Part shown: positions 8,832 to 17,801 of the stretch, piece by piece | How the letters are laid out: each line of letters starts with the position of its first letter | Numbering within the stretch: the stretch's first letter is position 1 | Origin: Acinetobacter lwoffii | Lineage (GTDB): Bacteria; Pseudomonadota; Gammaproteobacteria; Pseudomonadales; Moraxellaceae | Direction of reading: 5' to 3' | Assembly: GCF_002321025.1 (NCBI RefSeq) | Contig: NZ_DCLL01000053.1 | Location: forward strand, 62,001 to 126,000 | DNA: 64,000 nt | The notes under the pieces: model-generated | What the model saw: only the letters and a program-made list of their open reading frames with translations | The model's database searches: none | What the model was told of the DNA's origin: nothing | Made by a program: the position numbers and the translations under genes

Positions 8832-10010
8832 ATGATGCCAAAACTTTTACAAGATTTCTCCTTTCCTGCCGTCATGGCCGGTTTTATTACCTGCATGATT
8901 GGTATTAGTGTTTCCGCCGTACTGGTCATTGAAGCTGCGCAAAGCCTAGGTGCTAATCAGGCACAAATTAGCTCCTGGTTATGGGCACTGGGTATAGGTA
9001 TTGGAGTTTCTGGATTTTTGCTTTCCTGGAAATATCGTTATCCGATTTCAACCGCCTGGTCGACTGCCGGTCTGGCACTGGTCATTGCTTCTGCCGGTCA
9101 CTATAGTCTGGGTGAAGCAATTGGCGCTTTTCTGATTTCTGGCATCCTGATTGCCTGTCTGGGATTTTTTGGAATTTTCGAGCGAATTTTCCAGTTTATT
9201 CCACAAAGTTTGACCAGTGCCATGCTGGCAGGTGTTTTATTAAAATTTGGCATCTCGGTCTTTGGCAGTCTGCAACAGTCCTGGGAATTCGTGCTTTGTG
9301 TACTGGCGATTTATCTGGTTTCCAAAAAACTGAGTACGCGCTATAGCATCGTGATTACCGTGTTAATGGCTATTGCCCTCTGTCCGTTCTTTATTAATTT
9401 TACTATTCCGCAGCTGAACTGGAGTATTGCCCAGCCGGTATGGATTACACCTGAATTTAGCCTGCAAGCTGTTTTAGGACTGGCCTTACCTTTAATGGTG
9501 ATTAATCTGGCATCGCAATACCTGCCTGGCTTGGCCGTCATCAAAAGTTATGGTTATCCGCCGAAAGTAAATTCTATTCTAGGCTGGACGGGTATTACAC
9601 AGACTATGCTGGCGCCCTTTGGCTGTTTCAGTGTCAATCTTGCCGCAATCAGTGCGGCAGTCAGTCTGGATGCCCAAGCGCATCCTGATCCGGCCAAACG
9701 TTATATTGCAGGGATGAGCTGCGGCCTGTTTTATATTCTGATGGGTTTTTTTGCTGCGACCTTGACCAGTGTACTGATGGCTTTTCCAGGGATTCTGATT
9801 ACAGTCTTGGCAGGCATTGCCCTGTTTGGCACCATTGGCCACAATATCGCGCTGGCTTTTCAGGACAGTCACGACCGTGAAGCGGCACTGATGACATTCC
9901 TGTTTAGTGCCTCTAATATTCAGTTTTTCGGTATTGGTTCAGCTTTCTGGGGACTGCTACTTGGTTTGACGGTTTATTTGCTGTTTAAGCTTAAACCGCA
10001 AGTGGCGTAA
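8832..10010 (+). CDS. BenE-family benzoate/H+ symporter-like transporter
   Basis: Inner-membrane transporter of ~392 residues with about 11-12 hydrophobic helices. It matches the BenE family through blocks such as GFITCMIGISVSAVLVIEAA near the N-terminus, STAWSTAGLAL, and FGCFSVNLAAISAAV. BenE proteins import benzoate by proton symport, but many paralogs have unknown substrates. No benzoate or catechol genes are adjacent, so the substrate is open. No start has a clear ribosome-binding site: GTG 8823, ATG 8832 and ATG 8835 are in frame. I use ATG 8832. It stands alone and is followed by a weak hairpin. Confidence 0.85.
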   Translation: MMPKLLQDFSFPAVMAGFITCMIGISVSAVLVIEAAQSLGANQAQISSWLWALGIGIGVSGFLLSWKYRYPISTAWSTAGLALVIASAGHYSLGEAIGAFLISGILIACLGFFGIFERIFQFIPQSLTSAMLAGVLLKFGISVFGSLQQSWEFVLCVLAIYLVSKKLSTRYSIVITVLMAIALCPFFINFTIPQLNWSIAQPVWITPEFSLQAVLGLALPLMVINLASQYLPGLAVIKSYGYPPKVNSILGWTGITQTMLAPFGCFSVNLAAISAAVSLDAQAHPDPAKRYIAGMSCGLFYILMGFFAATLTSVLMAFPGILITVLAGIALFGTIGHNIALAFQDSHDREAALMTFLFSASNIQFFGIGSAFWGLLLGLTVYLLFKLKPQVA

Positions 10011-10026
10011 GCTTATTGTAGAAATG

Positions 10027-10051
10027 AGGCAATTACTTTTGCTGCCTTTTT
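10027..10051 (+). terminator. Weak terminator-like hairpin after BenE-like gene
   Basis: AGGCA and TGCCT enclose an 11-base loop and precede a T-run that overlaps the stop of the convergent SMR gene. The stem is short, so support is modest. Confidence 0.4.
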
Positions 10052-10394
10052 AATGCCCAGCAGTTTGGGAAAACAGGTTAATCACCACCACACCGGAAAT
10101 GATCAGTGCAATCCCGATAAAAGCGGGCACATCCAGCGCCTGCTTAAAGATTACATAGCCTACGATTGCCGTAAGAACGATGCCTACTCCCGCCCAGATC
10201 GCATAGGCAATGCCTAAAGGAATGACTTTAATGACCTGAGACAGCAAATAAAACGCAATACAGAATAAAATGACTACAGCCAGAGATGGCCATAATCGGG
10301 TAAAGCCTTCTGACTTCACCAGAAATGTTGATCCAGTCACTTCGGCAATAATAGCCAACGCCAACAACAAATATGCCCATGAGACAGGATTCAT
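10050..10394 (-). CDS. Small multidrug resistance (SMR) efflux protein
   Basis: Four-helix inner-membrane proton antiporter of the EmrE/QacE/Sug type, 114 residues. The essential membrane glutamate is E18 in AIIAEVTGS. Further family markers are FYLLSQVIKVIPLGIAYAIW and the GxG pair in AGVGIVL in helix 3. These proteins work as antiparallel dimers and export cationic biocides or guanidinium. It is a different protein from AbeS of A. baumannii as I recall that sequence, so I give no symbol. It is a single gene convergent with the BenE-like transporter. Confidence 0.9.
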   Translation of the reverse strand: MNPVSWAYLLLALAIIAEVTGSTFLVKSEGFTRLWPSLAVVILFCIAFYLLSQVIKVIPLGIAYAIWAGVGIVLTAIVGYVIFKQALDVPAFIGIALIISGVVVINLFSQTAGH

Positions 10395-10484
10395 TTTTTA
10401 AACTCCAAACAATTTTTCAATGATTGCTGTCGGGACGATCTGACATGATCAATCTTGAAAGATTTATTTTTCACAATTTTCTCT

Positions 10485-11471
10485 TCAAGGTGAAAGCTGA
10501 TGTAAAAAATCCAGGGTTTTGACAAAGGTTTGCTGACTTTCCTTTTTGCCCATAAAAAACTGATATTCATGAATGAGCCAGGTTTTAGACTCTGGATAAA
10601 ATATTTCAGTCACAGGAACCTGCTGTTCCTTCAAAGCTTTTACAAATGGTAGGGACTGAGTATCGGTCAGAAAATCCTTGTTCCCGCCACTGATGAACAC
10701 TGGCGGATAAGACGGCGTAATATACTGAATCGGAGAAATCTGCTTTAAAAATGCGGCATCATGTTTACGCTCGCCGGTATAAGCCTGAATCAGGTTAAAG
10801 ACACCCCATTCGATAATTTTCATTTCTTCAGGTGCTTTGCTGGCAAATGCTTCCAAGTCATAAATTCCACAATGCAAGATTAAACCTTTAAGCTGAGCAG
10901 GTTGCAGATGAGGCTGAATACCAGATTGGTCGGCAAATACAGGATTGGTCAAAAGCGCGGCGTAATGGCTGGCCATATTCGCCCCGGCAGAATCTCCGGC
11001 CAGATATAAGTTCTGGGCATCGATTTGGTAGGTGTCTGCATAGGTATCGAGAAATTCAAGTGCCTGATTGATCTGGTGTAACTGGCTTGGATAGGTCGCT
11101 TGTGGCGCAAACTGATATTGCACGGATACCACATTATAGCCCTGTGCCGCCAGCAGCTTGAAATAACCCCGTGCATGTTCTTTAGAACCTGAAATCCAGC
11201 CGCCGCCATGAATCCAGACAATGGTCGGTCTTGGTCCAATACTGGCAATATTCTGCGGCTGATACAGATCCAGAGATAATTTCTGCTGTGGCGCATAGGT
11301 AATATTTTGCTGGACGATAACCGCACCAGGCGCATAACGATCCATCACTTTTTGCTGCAAGCCTGTGGTCAGGTTAAAAGCACCGGCAATGACTTTACTG
11401 TTCTGTGCGGTCTGACAGCCGGAAAGAATAACTGAACCTATGAGCAAAAGATGAATGGCAAAAAACCTCAA
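10485..11471 (-). CDS. Lipoprotein alpha/beta-hydrolase (esterase/lipase, HSL-like)
   Basis: Envelope-anchored serine esterase. The signal peptide ends in a lipobox ILSGC, with Cys 19 the lipid-modified residue. The oxyanion-hole motif HGGGW lies near residue 90 and the nucleophile elbow GDSAGA near residue 159, the pattern of the hormone-sensitive-lipase group. A C-terminal FISGGNKDFL block should carry the acid, and IHEYQFF the catalytic histidine. The 328-residue frame starts with TTG at 11471, which has GGGGA six bases upstream; no in-frame ATG exists nearby. The substrate is unknown. It diverges from the uspA genes across 266 bp. Confidence 0.82.
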   Translation of the reverse strand: MRFFAIHLLLIGSVILSGCQTAQNSKVIAGAFNLTTGLQQKVMDRYAPGAVIVQQNITYAPQQKLSLDLYQPQNIASIGPRPTIVWIHGGGWISGSKEHARGYFKLLAAQGYNVVSVQYQFAPQATYPSQLHQINQALEFLDTYADTYQIDAQNLYLAGDSAGANMASHYAALLTNPVFADQSGIQPHLQPAQLKGLILHCGIYDLEAFASKAPEEMKIIEWGVFNLIQAYTGERKHDAAFLKQISPIQYITPSYPPVFISGGNKDFLTDTQSLPFVKALKEQQVPVTEIFYPESKTWLIHEYQFFMGKKESQQTFVKTLDFLHQLSP

Positions 11472-11737
11472 AACTGTCCCCTATACATGATCTAAAAACA
11501 GGCTACGGCAGTTTAAACCATCCTGCTGTAAACGAGGACTATTCATCCTCTTATTTTTGATCATTAAAACTGTAAATCCGAGTTTTTTACTCTGTTTTTT
11601 TTATCACTTTTACATGAAAAATATTTGTAATTTAATGAGTTTTTTCAATTTTACCGCTTTTTTGCAATTGCACCCGCCACAGCACTGTGCTATCAATAAA
11701 CCAAGCCTAAAAATCAGACAACCTGCGGAGAAAAGCC

Positions 11738-12181
11738 ATGGCCTATCAACATATTTTAGTCCCAGTGGACGGTTCAGAAATTTCCTTTTCTGCAGTACGA
11801 CATGCTGCCAAAATTGCCAAGGCATTCGGTAGTCAGCTTTCCCTGATCAGCCTGATCGCAGAAGATCCTTTTACCGAGGCTGATTTTTATTACAGCTCCT
11901 CTATCATGAAGGAATATTTTATCGAGGCACATGCCAATGCCAAAAAGGCCTTGAAAGAAGCCACTGCCATCGCAGCCGGTGAAGGTATTGAAGCGCAATC
12001 CCGCATTGTAACAGGTTTAGTCAATGCAGAACATATTGCTGAAACCGCGGGTGAGGTGAAAGCCGACCTGATCGTCATGGGTTCTCATGGCCGTAAAGGC
12101 TTCCAGAAAATGATTCTGGGCAGCTTTGCACAAGATGTATTGGGTGCGAGTGAAATTCCCGTACTGATCGTGAAAAAATAA
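11738..12181 (+). CDS. Universal stress protein (UspA family), copy 1
   Basis: Cytoplasmic UspA-fold protein, 147 residues. The ATP-binding signature G-x2-G-x9-G-S is intact in GSHGRKGFQKMILGSF near residue 110-126. The N-terminus (ILVPVDGSEIS) is typical. A GGAGA ribosome-binding site lies six bases before ATG 11738. A second family member follows 136 bp downstream and is similar along its length, so the pair looks like a tandem duplication. UspA proteins accumulate during stress or growth arrest; the particular role here is unknown. Confidence 0.92.
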   Translation: MAYQHILVPVDGSEISFSAVRHAAKIAKAFGSQLSLISLIAEDPFTEADFYYSSSIMKEYFIEAHANAKKALKEATAIAAGEGIEAQSRIVTGLVNAEHIAETAGEVKADLIVMGSHGRKGFQKMILGSFAQDVLGASEIPVLIVKK

Positions 12182-12189
12182 TCCTGATG

Positions 12190-12212
12190 CTGCGCATCTT
12201 CAAGATGCGCAG
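12190..12212 (+). terminator. Strong hairpin after first usp gene
   Basis: CTGCGCATC-TTCAA-GATGCGCAG forms a 9-bp stem eight bases past the first usp stop, but no T-run follows directly. It could stabilise the 3' end or attenuate transcription into the second usp gene. Confidence 0.5.
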
Positions 12213-12317
12213 TACTTGCTACTTTTACATTTGAACCTCTAGCAAAACATGCTGTGGAGATTTACTCGCTTAAACCACACTCCCCCTTTACTGCAATAAT
12301 AAATATGAGGAAGCACC

Positions 12318-12764
12318 ATGAATAACTATGATCATCTTCTCGTAGCACTCGATGAGTCCTCGATTTCCTATGCTGCCGCAGATCATGCCCTGGAACTGGC
12401 CAAAGTATTTCATAGCCATGTCACTTTACTCAGTGTGATTGCGGTGGATCCCTTTAAGGGCGTAGATTTTTACAAAGTTGCTCCTGCAGTCACAGAATAT
12501 TTTATGCATGCAGAACAAAATGCGCTGGATCGTTTAAATGAACTGAAACTGAACTTTGTTCGTGATGGCATCCAGGTGACGACAAAAATCCTGCATGGCA
12601 TGGCGCCGTCAGAAGGCATTATGCAGGCTGCAAATGAATCCCCGACCGATATGATCATTATGGGTTCACATGGTCGTAAGGGTCTGCAAAAACTCATGCT
12701 GGGCAGTGTCGCTCAGAATGTTCTGGCACTTTCCTCTATTCCAGTACTCATCGTCAGACAATAA
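12318..12764 (+). CDS. Universal stress protein (UspA family), copy 2
   Basis: UspA-fold protein of 148 residues, paralogous to the gene before it (shared blocks include DPF near residue 46, EYFMHAEQNA against EYFIEAHANA, and MGSHGRKGLQKLMLGS). The G-x2-G-x9-G-S nucleotide-binding motif is intact. The ribosome-binding site GAGGA sits seven bases before ATG 12318. A 136-bp gap with its own hairpin suggests that the two genes can be expressed separately. A clear terminator follows. Confidence 0.92.
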   Translation: MNNYDHLLVALDESSISYAAADHALELAKVFHSHVTLLSVIAVDPFKGVDFYKVAPAVTEYFMHAEQNALDRLNELKLNFVRDGIQVTTKILHGMAPSEGIMQAANESPTDMIIMGSHGRKGLQKLMLGSVAQNVLALSSIPVLIVRQ

Positions 12765-12775
12765 GATGCTTGATC

Positions 12776-12799
12776 AAAGCCTGTATGATGCAGGCTTTT
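12776..12799. terminator. Intrinsic terminator between usp copy 2 and a convergent small gene
   Basis: AAAGCCTG-TATGATG-CAGGCTTT with A- and T-runs on the two sides. It can serve both converging genes; its last bases overlap the stop of the minus-strand ORF. Confidence 0.8.
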
Positions 12800-13007
12800 A
12801 GCGAAGTTTTTGATTTAACTCACTTAAGAAAATTTCAGCATCAAGCTGGCTTTGAAATACTTTTTTGTATTCTCCGACCTGCTGAATGGAATGCGGCGTA
12901 TATTGAATGGAGATTTCAAGTAAGCCATTTTCAGGATTCTTGCTGACATGTACGGCAATAATATGCTGGCTATTTAAATAAAAACCATCTTCAATTTTCA
13001 CTAACAT
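12798..13007 (-). CDS. Small conserved-looking protein of unknown function (69 residues)
   Basis: I do not recognise this protein. It is soluble, with a beta-rich N-terminal half (VKIEDGFYLN, HIIAVHVS, LEISIQY) and a C-terminal helix (SQLDAEIFLSELNQKL), a composition typical of a compact alpha/beta fold. Real coding is supported by its convergent placement against a bidirectional terminator and by a good codon pattern. The ribosome-binding site is weak: GAGG lies about 12 bases upstream of the ATG. It has no operon partner. Confidence 0.6.
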   Translation of the reverse strand: MLVKIEDGFYLNSQHIIAVHVSKNPENGLLEISIQYTPHSIQQVGEYKKVFQSQLDAEIFLSELNQKLR

Positions 13008-13179
13008 ATCTTGGACAACCTCTAGTAAGCGAATCTGTAGATCCCTTTACCTAGCTTACAGCTTAATAAACAAATACTCTTTTCCGTATAATCATACTGT
13101 AACACCCTTTAGTACTTACCTAAGCCTTTAGAGAAATTCAACTGTATTTAAAGCCAGCGTTTGAAATAAACAGGAAATA

Positions 13180-13208
13180 AAAAACCGGATCAGGTCGATC
13201 CGGTTTTT
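13180..13208. terminator. Intrinsic terminator after pepN
   Basis: AAAACCGGATC and GATCCGGTTTT enclose a five-base loop, with A/T runs on both sides. It follows the pepN stop by 15 bases on the minus strand. Confidence 0.88.
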
Positions 13209-13222
13209 TATGAATATTGATG

Positions 13223-15829
13223 TTATACGCTGAGCATACTATTGAGTGTCTCAGACACGTTTTTAGATTTAACCAGTGGCTTTAAGGTTTCAAGCTGTGC
13301 TTTCACTTCACTGCGTTGCGGTTCTGCCAAGGTATACCAGCGTGACAATACCTGTAGCAAACGTGAGCCCACGATCGGATTTTTCTCATCCAGATATTTC
13401 GCCAGACCAATAAAATGCTGTACGCCAAAGCTCCAGGTATTGACTGGGTTGGCATTCAGACCCCCACTGACTGCACGGATACGGTTAGGCACCGCCAAAT
13501 CATAATCCGGATGCTGGGTCAGATACGCAATGGTTTCATCTGTTGCTTTTGGATGGGCTGCCTGAACCATAAACCATTGGTCTAAAGACAAGGCTTCATC
13601 TTCAAAGCAGCTATAGAAATCTGCCAGAGCTTCTTCTGCTTGTGGTGCATCATTCCAGACCAAGACTTTCAGCGCACCCAAACGTTCAGACATATTGCCT
13701 GTATGATACTGCTCATAGGCCAAGTCAAAGGCAGATGCATCTCCCTGACGAGCCATCATCGTCAGCATGATGTTTCTTAAGGCGCGCACGCCCATTGCTT
13801 GCGAGAATTCAGATTGCAGATCTGGATCCAGACTCAGATAAGTTTCTTTAGCTGTTTCTCCAAAGGCACGGGCCAGAGTATGTAGCAAAGCCTCACGCTT
13901 TTCCTGAATCATGGCTGGCTGATAATCCTGATCAATACGGCTGCCCAAGTAACCTTCAGATGGTACATCAAACAGACGTGATGCCAACAGCGGATCTTTC
14001 TCAATCACATCCGGCAAGGTATTGAGCATAGCCTCGATATAAATTTCTGCAGGCTGGTCATCCAGCAAGATACGCTCGAGTAAGGTCTGAGTTGCTTGCC
14101 ACTGGTTAAAACCATTGGTCTCGTATTGCAACAGGAAAGCCAGTTCTTTTTCTGAATAGTCAAAGTCCAGATTCACCGGCGCAGAGAAATTACGCAGCAA
14201 GGACACCACCGGTTTTGCTGTCACACCGCTAAATTCGATCGTGGCTTCATCCTGATCAAACAGATACACGCCATCTTTGACGCCATTTTCAAAGAGTGCC
14301 TCAGAGTTCAGCGTTAGCTGCTCACCGCTTTCAGCATCAAACAGTGCCAAAGCCACTGGAATGGGTACTGCTTTCAGATTTGGATATTTAGCATGGGTTT
14401 TCAGGCTTTGCTTAAAGCTGAGGCGATAGATTTGGGTCTCTACATCATATTCAGCTTTTGCTTGAAGTTTAGGCGTACCTGGCTGGTTGTACCAGGTCAG
14501 GAAGTTAGAAAGATCTACACCTGAACCGGCTGTAAGCGCGGCCACCCAATCCTCAACCGTTACCGCCTGACCATCATGACGGCGGAAATACTCATCAGTT
14601 CCTTGACGGAATTTTTCCTTGCCAAGCAAGGTCGCCATCATGCGGTTAATTTCCGCACCTTTTTCATAAACAGTGGCAGTATAGAAGTTGTTAATTTCTA
14701 CAAAATGATCTGGACGCGGTGGATGCGACAACGGGCCTGAATCTTCCGGGAACTGATGTGCTTTCAGAACTGCTACATCATCAATACGCTGTACCGCAGC
14801 CGATTGTAAATCTTCCGAGAAAGACTGGTCACGGAATACAGTCAAGCCTTCTTTCAAACATAACTGGAACCAGTCACGACAGGTAATCCGGTTACCAGTC
14901 CAGTTATGGAAATATTCATGTGCAATGACTGACTGCACTCGCATGATTGCGGCATCAGTGGTGTACTCTTCATCGGCCAGCACGCATGAAGTATTGAAGA
15001 TATTCAGACCTTTATTTTCCATGGCACCCATGTTGAATGCACTGGTCGCCACAATCATGTAGTTATCCAGATCATAAGGCAGACCATAATGCTCTTCATC
15101 CCAGCGCATGGAATGTTTGAGCGCTTCCATGGCAATCTTACATTTTGGAATATCTTTTTCTTCTGCGTAGATTTCCAGAGCCACATTGCGGCCTTCTGAC
15201 GTGACATAGGAATCTTTCATCACTGCCAAATCACCAATGACACAGGCGAACAAATAGCTCGGTTTCTTGGTCGGATCCTGCCACACGGCATAATGACGAT
15301 TGGCATCGACTTCACCTGTTTCCAGCAGGTTACCATTTGCAAGCAAAACCGGATATTTCTTATCTGCTTCGACACGCGTCGTAAAGACCGACAACACATC
15401 AGGACGGTCTGGATAGAAAGTAATTTTACGGAACCCTTCTGGTTCATTTTGGGTCACAAACAGATCTGAACTGGCCTGATATAAACCTTCCAGCATCGTA
15501 TTACTTTCAGGGTGGATTTTAACCACAATTTCAAGCAACACTTGATCAGGCGCATTGGCAATCACCAGTTGTTCAGCATCCAAGTGGTAGTCACTGGCAT
15601 TCAGGGTTTGACCATTTAACTTAATCGATTGCAGCTCTAGATCGCGGCCAAGCAGAACCAGATCGCCAGCAGTTTGGCGCTGCATCTCCAGCTTGCTGCT
15701 GACCAGACTGTGGTCACTATAGACTTGAATATTCAGGTCGATGGAATCAACAATAAAGGAAGGTTTTTGATAGTCTTTTAAATAAATGGTTTGATCCGCT
15801 TCGATCACCGGGTTTGCCGCAATATTCAT
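13223..15829 (-). CDS. pepN: Aminopeptidase N (M1 family)
   Basis: Zinc-dependent cytoplasmic aminopeptidase that trims N-terminal residues from peptides. The exopeptidase motif GAMEN is followed by the zinc site HEYFHNW at about residues 304-310 (H304, E305, H308), with the third ligand in KEGLTVFRD about 19 residues further on. The open frame reaches back to 15886 only with TTG, and another ATG lies at 15868. I choose the ATG at 15829, which has AGGA six bases upstream and gives 868 residues, close to the E. coli enzyme. The C-terminal region is the helical domain typical of the gamma-proteobacterial PepN. Single-gene unit with its own terminator. Confidence 0.95.
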   Translation of the reverse strand: MNIAANPVIEADQTIYLKDYQKPSFIVDSIDLNIQVYSDHSLVSSKLEMQRQTAGDLVLLGRDLELQSIKLNGQTLNASDYHLDAEQLVIANAPDQVLLEIVVKIHPESNTMLEGLYQASSDLFVTQNEPEGFRKITFYPDRPDVLSVFTTRVEADKKYPVLLANGNLLETGEVDANRHYAVWQDPTKKPSYLFACVIGDLAVMKDSYVTSEGRNVALEIYAEEKDIPKCKIAMEALKHSMRWDEEHYGLPYDLDNYMIVATSAFNMGAMENKGLNIFNTSCVLADEEYTTDAAIMRVQSVIAHEYFHNWTGNRITCRDWFQLCLKEGLTVFRDQSFSEDLQSAAVQRIDDVAVLKAHQFPEDSGPLSHPPRPDHFVEINNFYTATVYEKGAEINRMMATLLGKEKFRQGTDEYFRRHDGQAVTVEDWVAALTAGSGVDLSNFLTWYNQPGTPKLQAKAEYDVETQIYRLSFKQSLKTHAKYPNLKAVPIPVALALFDAESGEQLTLNSEALFENGVKDGVYLFDQDEATIEFSGVTAKPVVSLLRNFSAPVNLDFDYSEKELAFLLQYETNGFNQWQATQTLLERILLDDQPAEIYIEAMLNTLPDVIEKDPLLASRLFDVPSEGYLGSRIDQDYQPAMIQEKREALLHTLARAFGETAKETYLSLDPDLQSEFSQAMGVRALRNIMLTMMARQGDASAFDLAYEQYHTGNMSERLGALKVLVWNDAPQAEEALADFYSCFEDEALSLDQWFMVQAAHPKATDETIAYLTQHPDYDLAVPNRIRAVSGGLNANPVNTWSFGVQHFIGLAKYLDEKNPIVGSRLLQVLSRWYTLAEPQRSEVKAQLETLKPLVKSKNVSETLNSMLSV

Positions 15830-16190
15830 GTCCTGTCCTAATCTTTTATCGTGTTCGACATTGTTCATGTCAAAATCATACGCCAAGTTTTAAACGCTGT
15901 CTGTGCATTTGTATTGTTAGATCTAATATGGGCATTTCATGCACCACTTTCAATGCATTCTGCCTAATTGAGCAGCACTCGACTCTACATAAGAAATATC
16001 TGTGCCATAAAAATAGTCAGGATCATAATTTCTGACATTTTCATAAATAACTGATTTAAAAATATATAATTTTATTTGCTGAGTACCGAATAAATTCTGA
16101 TTAATAAATGAGCACACTTCTTGCTACAGTTAAACCGTGTTTTTCCACACTTCCAATGAAAGAATAATGATAACGATGATGAGGTGAGCC
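15830..16190. other. Intergenic region, 361 bp, between pepN and a small unknown gene
   Basis: This divergent space should hold the promoters of pepN and of the 85-residue ORF. It is AT-rich in its second half. I see no hairpin, RNA gene or repeat that I could support. Confidence 0.5.
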
Positions 16191-16448
16191 ATGTATTTAA
16201 AACAGCATGTTGTACGGATCGAAAATATCAAAACTTTGCAGACCCTGGATCAGGCCAATATTGACCATAAAGTGATAGCCCTGTTGATGAGCTGTGAAGG
16301 CATTCCGCTTCAGGCCCATGAAGTGACTGCCATTCTCAACACCTACGATGCACTCGGTGCCAAAAAAGTGCCCTCTAAAAAGGTTCAGGCCTTAATTCAT
16401 GCCAAACACCGCGGCGAGGAGGACGACACATTACCCTGCCCGGTTTAA
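16191..16448 (+). CDS. Small protein of unknown function (85 residues)
   Basis: I do not recognise the family. ATG 16191 has a strong ribosome-binding site (GAGGTGAGCC). The protein is mostly helical: residues ~15-35 (LQTLDQANIDHKVIALLMSC) and ~45-75 are amphipathic, and the C-terminus is acidic (EEDD) before a short PCPV end. A clean UUCG-loop terminator ends the transcript. No signal peptide or membrane segment is visible. Translation looks well supported; the function is not known. Confidence 0.65.
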   Translation: MYLKQHVVRIENIKTLQTLDQANIDHKVIALLMSCEGIPLQAHEVTAILNTYDALGAKKVPSKKVQALIHAKHRGEEDDTLPCPV

Positions 16449-16475
16449 AAAACGTCATTTCATGTTTTTAAAATC

Positions 16476-16505
16476 AGAGCTACTTCGGTAGCTCTTCTCT
16501 TGTTT
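16476..16505 (+). terminator. Intrinsic terminator with a UUCG tetraloop
   Basis: AGAGCTAC-TTCG-GTAGCTCT is a perfect 8-bp stem closed by the very stable C(UUCG)G loop, followed by a T-rich stretch. It ends the small gene upstream. Confidence 0.85.
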
Positions 16506-16569
16506 GGGTGACTAATTTTGATTTAGAAAAATTGCACCAGTCCACTACGTTTGCATCTCATCAGCCGTG

Positions 16570-16575
16570 TATAAT
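16570..16575 (+). promoter_or_regulatory. Consensus -10 box for the zinc-ribbon gene
   Basis: A perfect TATAAT lies 35 bases before ATG 16610 and downstream of a terminator. A matching -35 is not obvious (TTGCAT is only 13 bases upstream). If real, transcription would begin near 16582, which rules out the longer GTG start at 16508. Confidence 0.45.
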
Positions 16576-16609
16576 CAAATGCCCTTCCATTCTAGAGTTG
16601 CTCGCGACC

Positions 16610-17770
16610 ATGGTATTCAGTGTTCTGCAAAAACAGCTTGATGAAAGTACTCACTGCCCATTGTGTAAGGCATCGATGTATTGGATTGAGGCAGAACAAT
16701 ATGATCAGGAGCTGAGCTATCATGAATGCAGCCATTGCCAGCATCAGCTTTACTCCGATCAAAAGCACAATTGTTATTGCGAACAATGTCTGGCGCAGCG
16801 TAAACGCATGCTCAAGGAAGTCCGTTTACAGGAAAACCGTCAATATCATAAAAAGCAGGATCGGCCGGTTCTTGAGCTGAATCAGCTCAGTTTTATCAAT
16901 AAACTGTTTTTACTTGCGATTCTGGATGAACAGGTGCAGGAATATAGCCAACACCGTGAATATATTGACTGGCATCAAATTCGATATTATTCCATCAGTC
17001 CCAATTATCTGTTCCAACATGGCCTGGTGAAAAGCCTGATCCGGGATCAGGTTCTGATTCCCAAAGATCTCCAGCAGGAAAATCAGCATTATTATATTAA
17101 TGTGCGACTGGATGGTTATTCTGAACCGACCCTGTTCAGTATCACCCAGCAGCTGCGCAACTGGTTTTATCAAAACCTGAGCCAAGGTGTGCCCTTTAAA
17201 AGTGCAGATGAAGTCAAAGATGCACTCTATTGCCTGCTATATGAAGAAATCATTCAGTTTGCCCAATTCTATTGCCGTAGCTGGAATGTGCAAATTGCCG
17301 GAAATCAGAGCTTTCAGACCTTTTGCTATCGTCTTTTGGATGTACTGGCTGTGGGTCAGATTTATTATCTGGTGCAGACCGGGCTGGAATATCTATATAA
17401 ACAAAAAGCCCTCAAGCCCCGCAATGAAAACTTTATTAATACCAATCTGCTGAAAAAAACCTTGCAGCAGTACCGCGAACGTTCAGTTACAGAAAAATGG
17501 GAAACCTCTACCCTGCCGCGTCCACCGCAACTGGCATTCAGCAAGATGAGCGAAATCCTGTTTTATCGGTTTTTGGGCTATGATGAAAATATCTTCTTTC
17601 AGCCGGTGTGGCGTTCGTGGCACAAGATCGAACCTCGCCTGAAATTCTATTCCCAAAAACGTTGTATGCATTGCGGCTCACAGGAACTGTCGGTGGATTA
17701 TGATGCCAGTGACTATGTCAGCCTGTTCTGTCGTAGCTGCAAGCATCAAGACCATTATTTTACCCGCTGA
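16610..17770 (+). CDS. Zinc-ribbon protein of unknown function
   Basis: I do not recognise a named family. The 386-residue protein from ATG 16610 has two cysteine clusters: an N-terminal pair C16-x2-C19 and C40-x2-C43 with a further CYCEQC at 55-60, and a C-terminal ribbon C352-x2-C355 / C374-x2-C377. Between them is a ~290-residue helical, aromatic-rich region without membrane segments. The frame is open back to a GTG at 16508, but that start lies directly at the end of a terminator and upstream of a TATAAT box, so I prefer the ATG. The zinc ribbons suggest nucleic-acid or protein binding. It is followed 31 bp later by thiM but with no evident functional link. Confidence 0.7.
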   Translation: MVFSVLQKQLDESTHCPLCKASMYWIEAEQYDQELSYHECSHCQHQLYSDQKHNCYCEQCLAQRKRMLKEVRLQENRQYHKKQDRPVLELNQLSFINKLFLLAILDEQVQEYSQHREYIDWHQIRYYSISPNYLFQHGLVKSLIRDQVLIPKDLQQENQHYYINVRLDGYSEPTLFSITQQLRNWFYQNLSQGVPFKSADEVKDALYCLLYEEIIQFAQFYCRSWNVQIAGNQSFQTFCYRLLDVLAVGQIYYLVQTGLEYLYKQKALKPRNENFINTNLLKKTLQQYRERSVTEKWETSTLPRPPQLAFSKMSEILFYRFLGYDENIFFQPVWRSWHKIEPRLKFYSQKRCMHCGSQELSVDYDASDYVSLFCRSCKHQDHYFTR

Positions 17771-17801
17771 CCGAATACAACGAATCTTTCTCTTATTCTA
17801 A

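Noticed and set aside
11557..11567. FNR/Anr box (TTGATCATTAA) upstream of the first usp gene
   Set aside because: Only the TTGAT half matches; the ATCAA half is missing, and Acinetobacter are strict aerobes.
11610..11825. Minus-strand ORF and plus-strand ORF in the promoter region before the first usp gene
   Set aside because: They overlap the usp start region in other frames, have no ribosome-binding site, and contain low-complexity sequence.
17771..17801. TPP riboswitch upstream of thiM
   Set aside because: The gap to the preceding gene is only 31 bases, and no CUGAGA-type element is visible.
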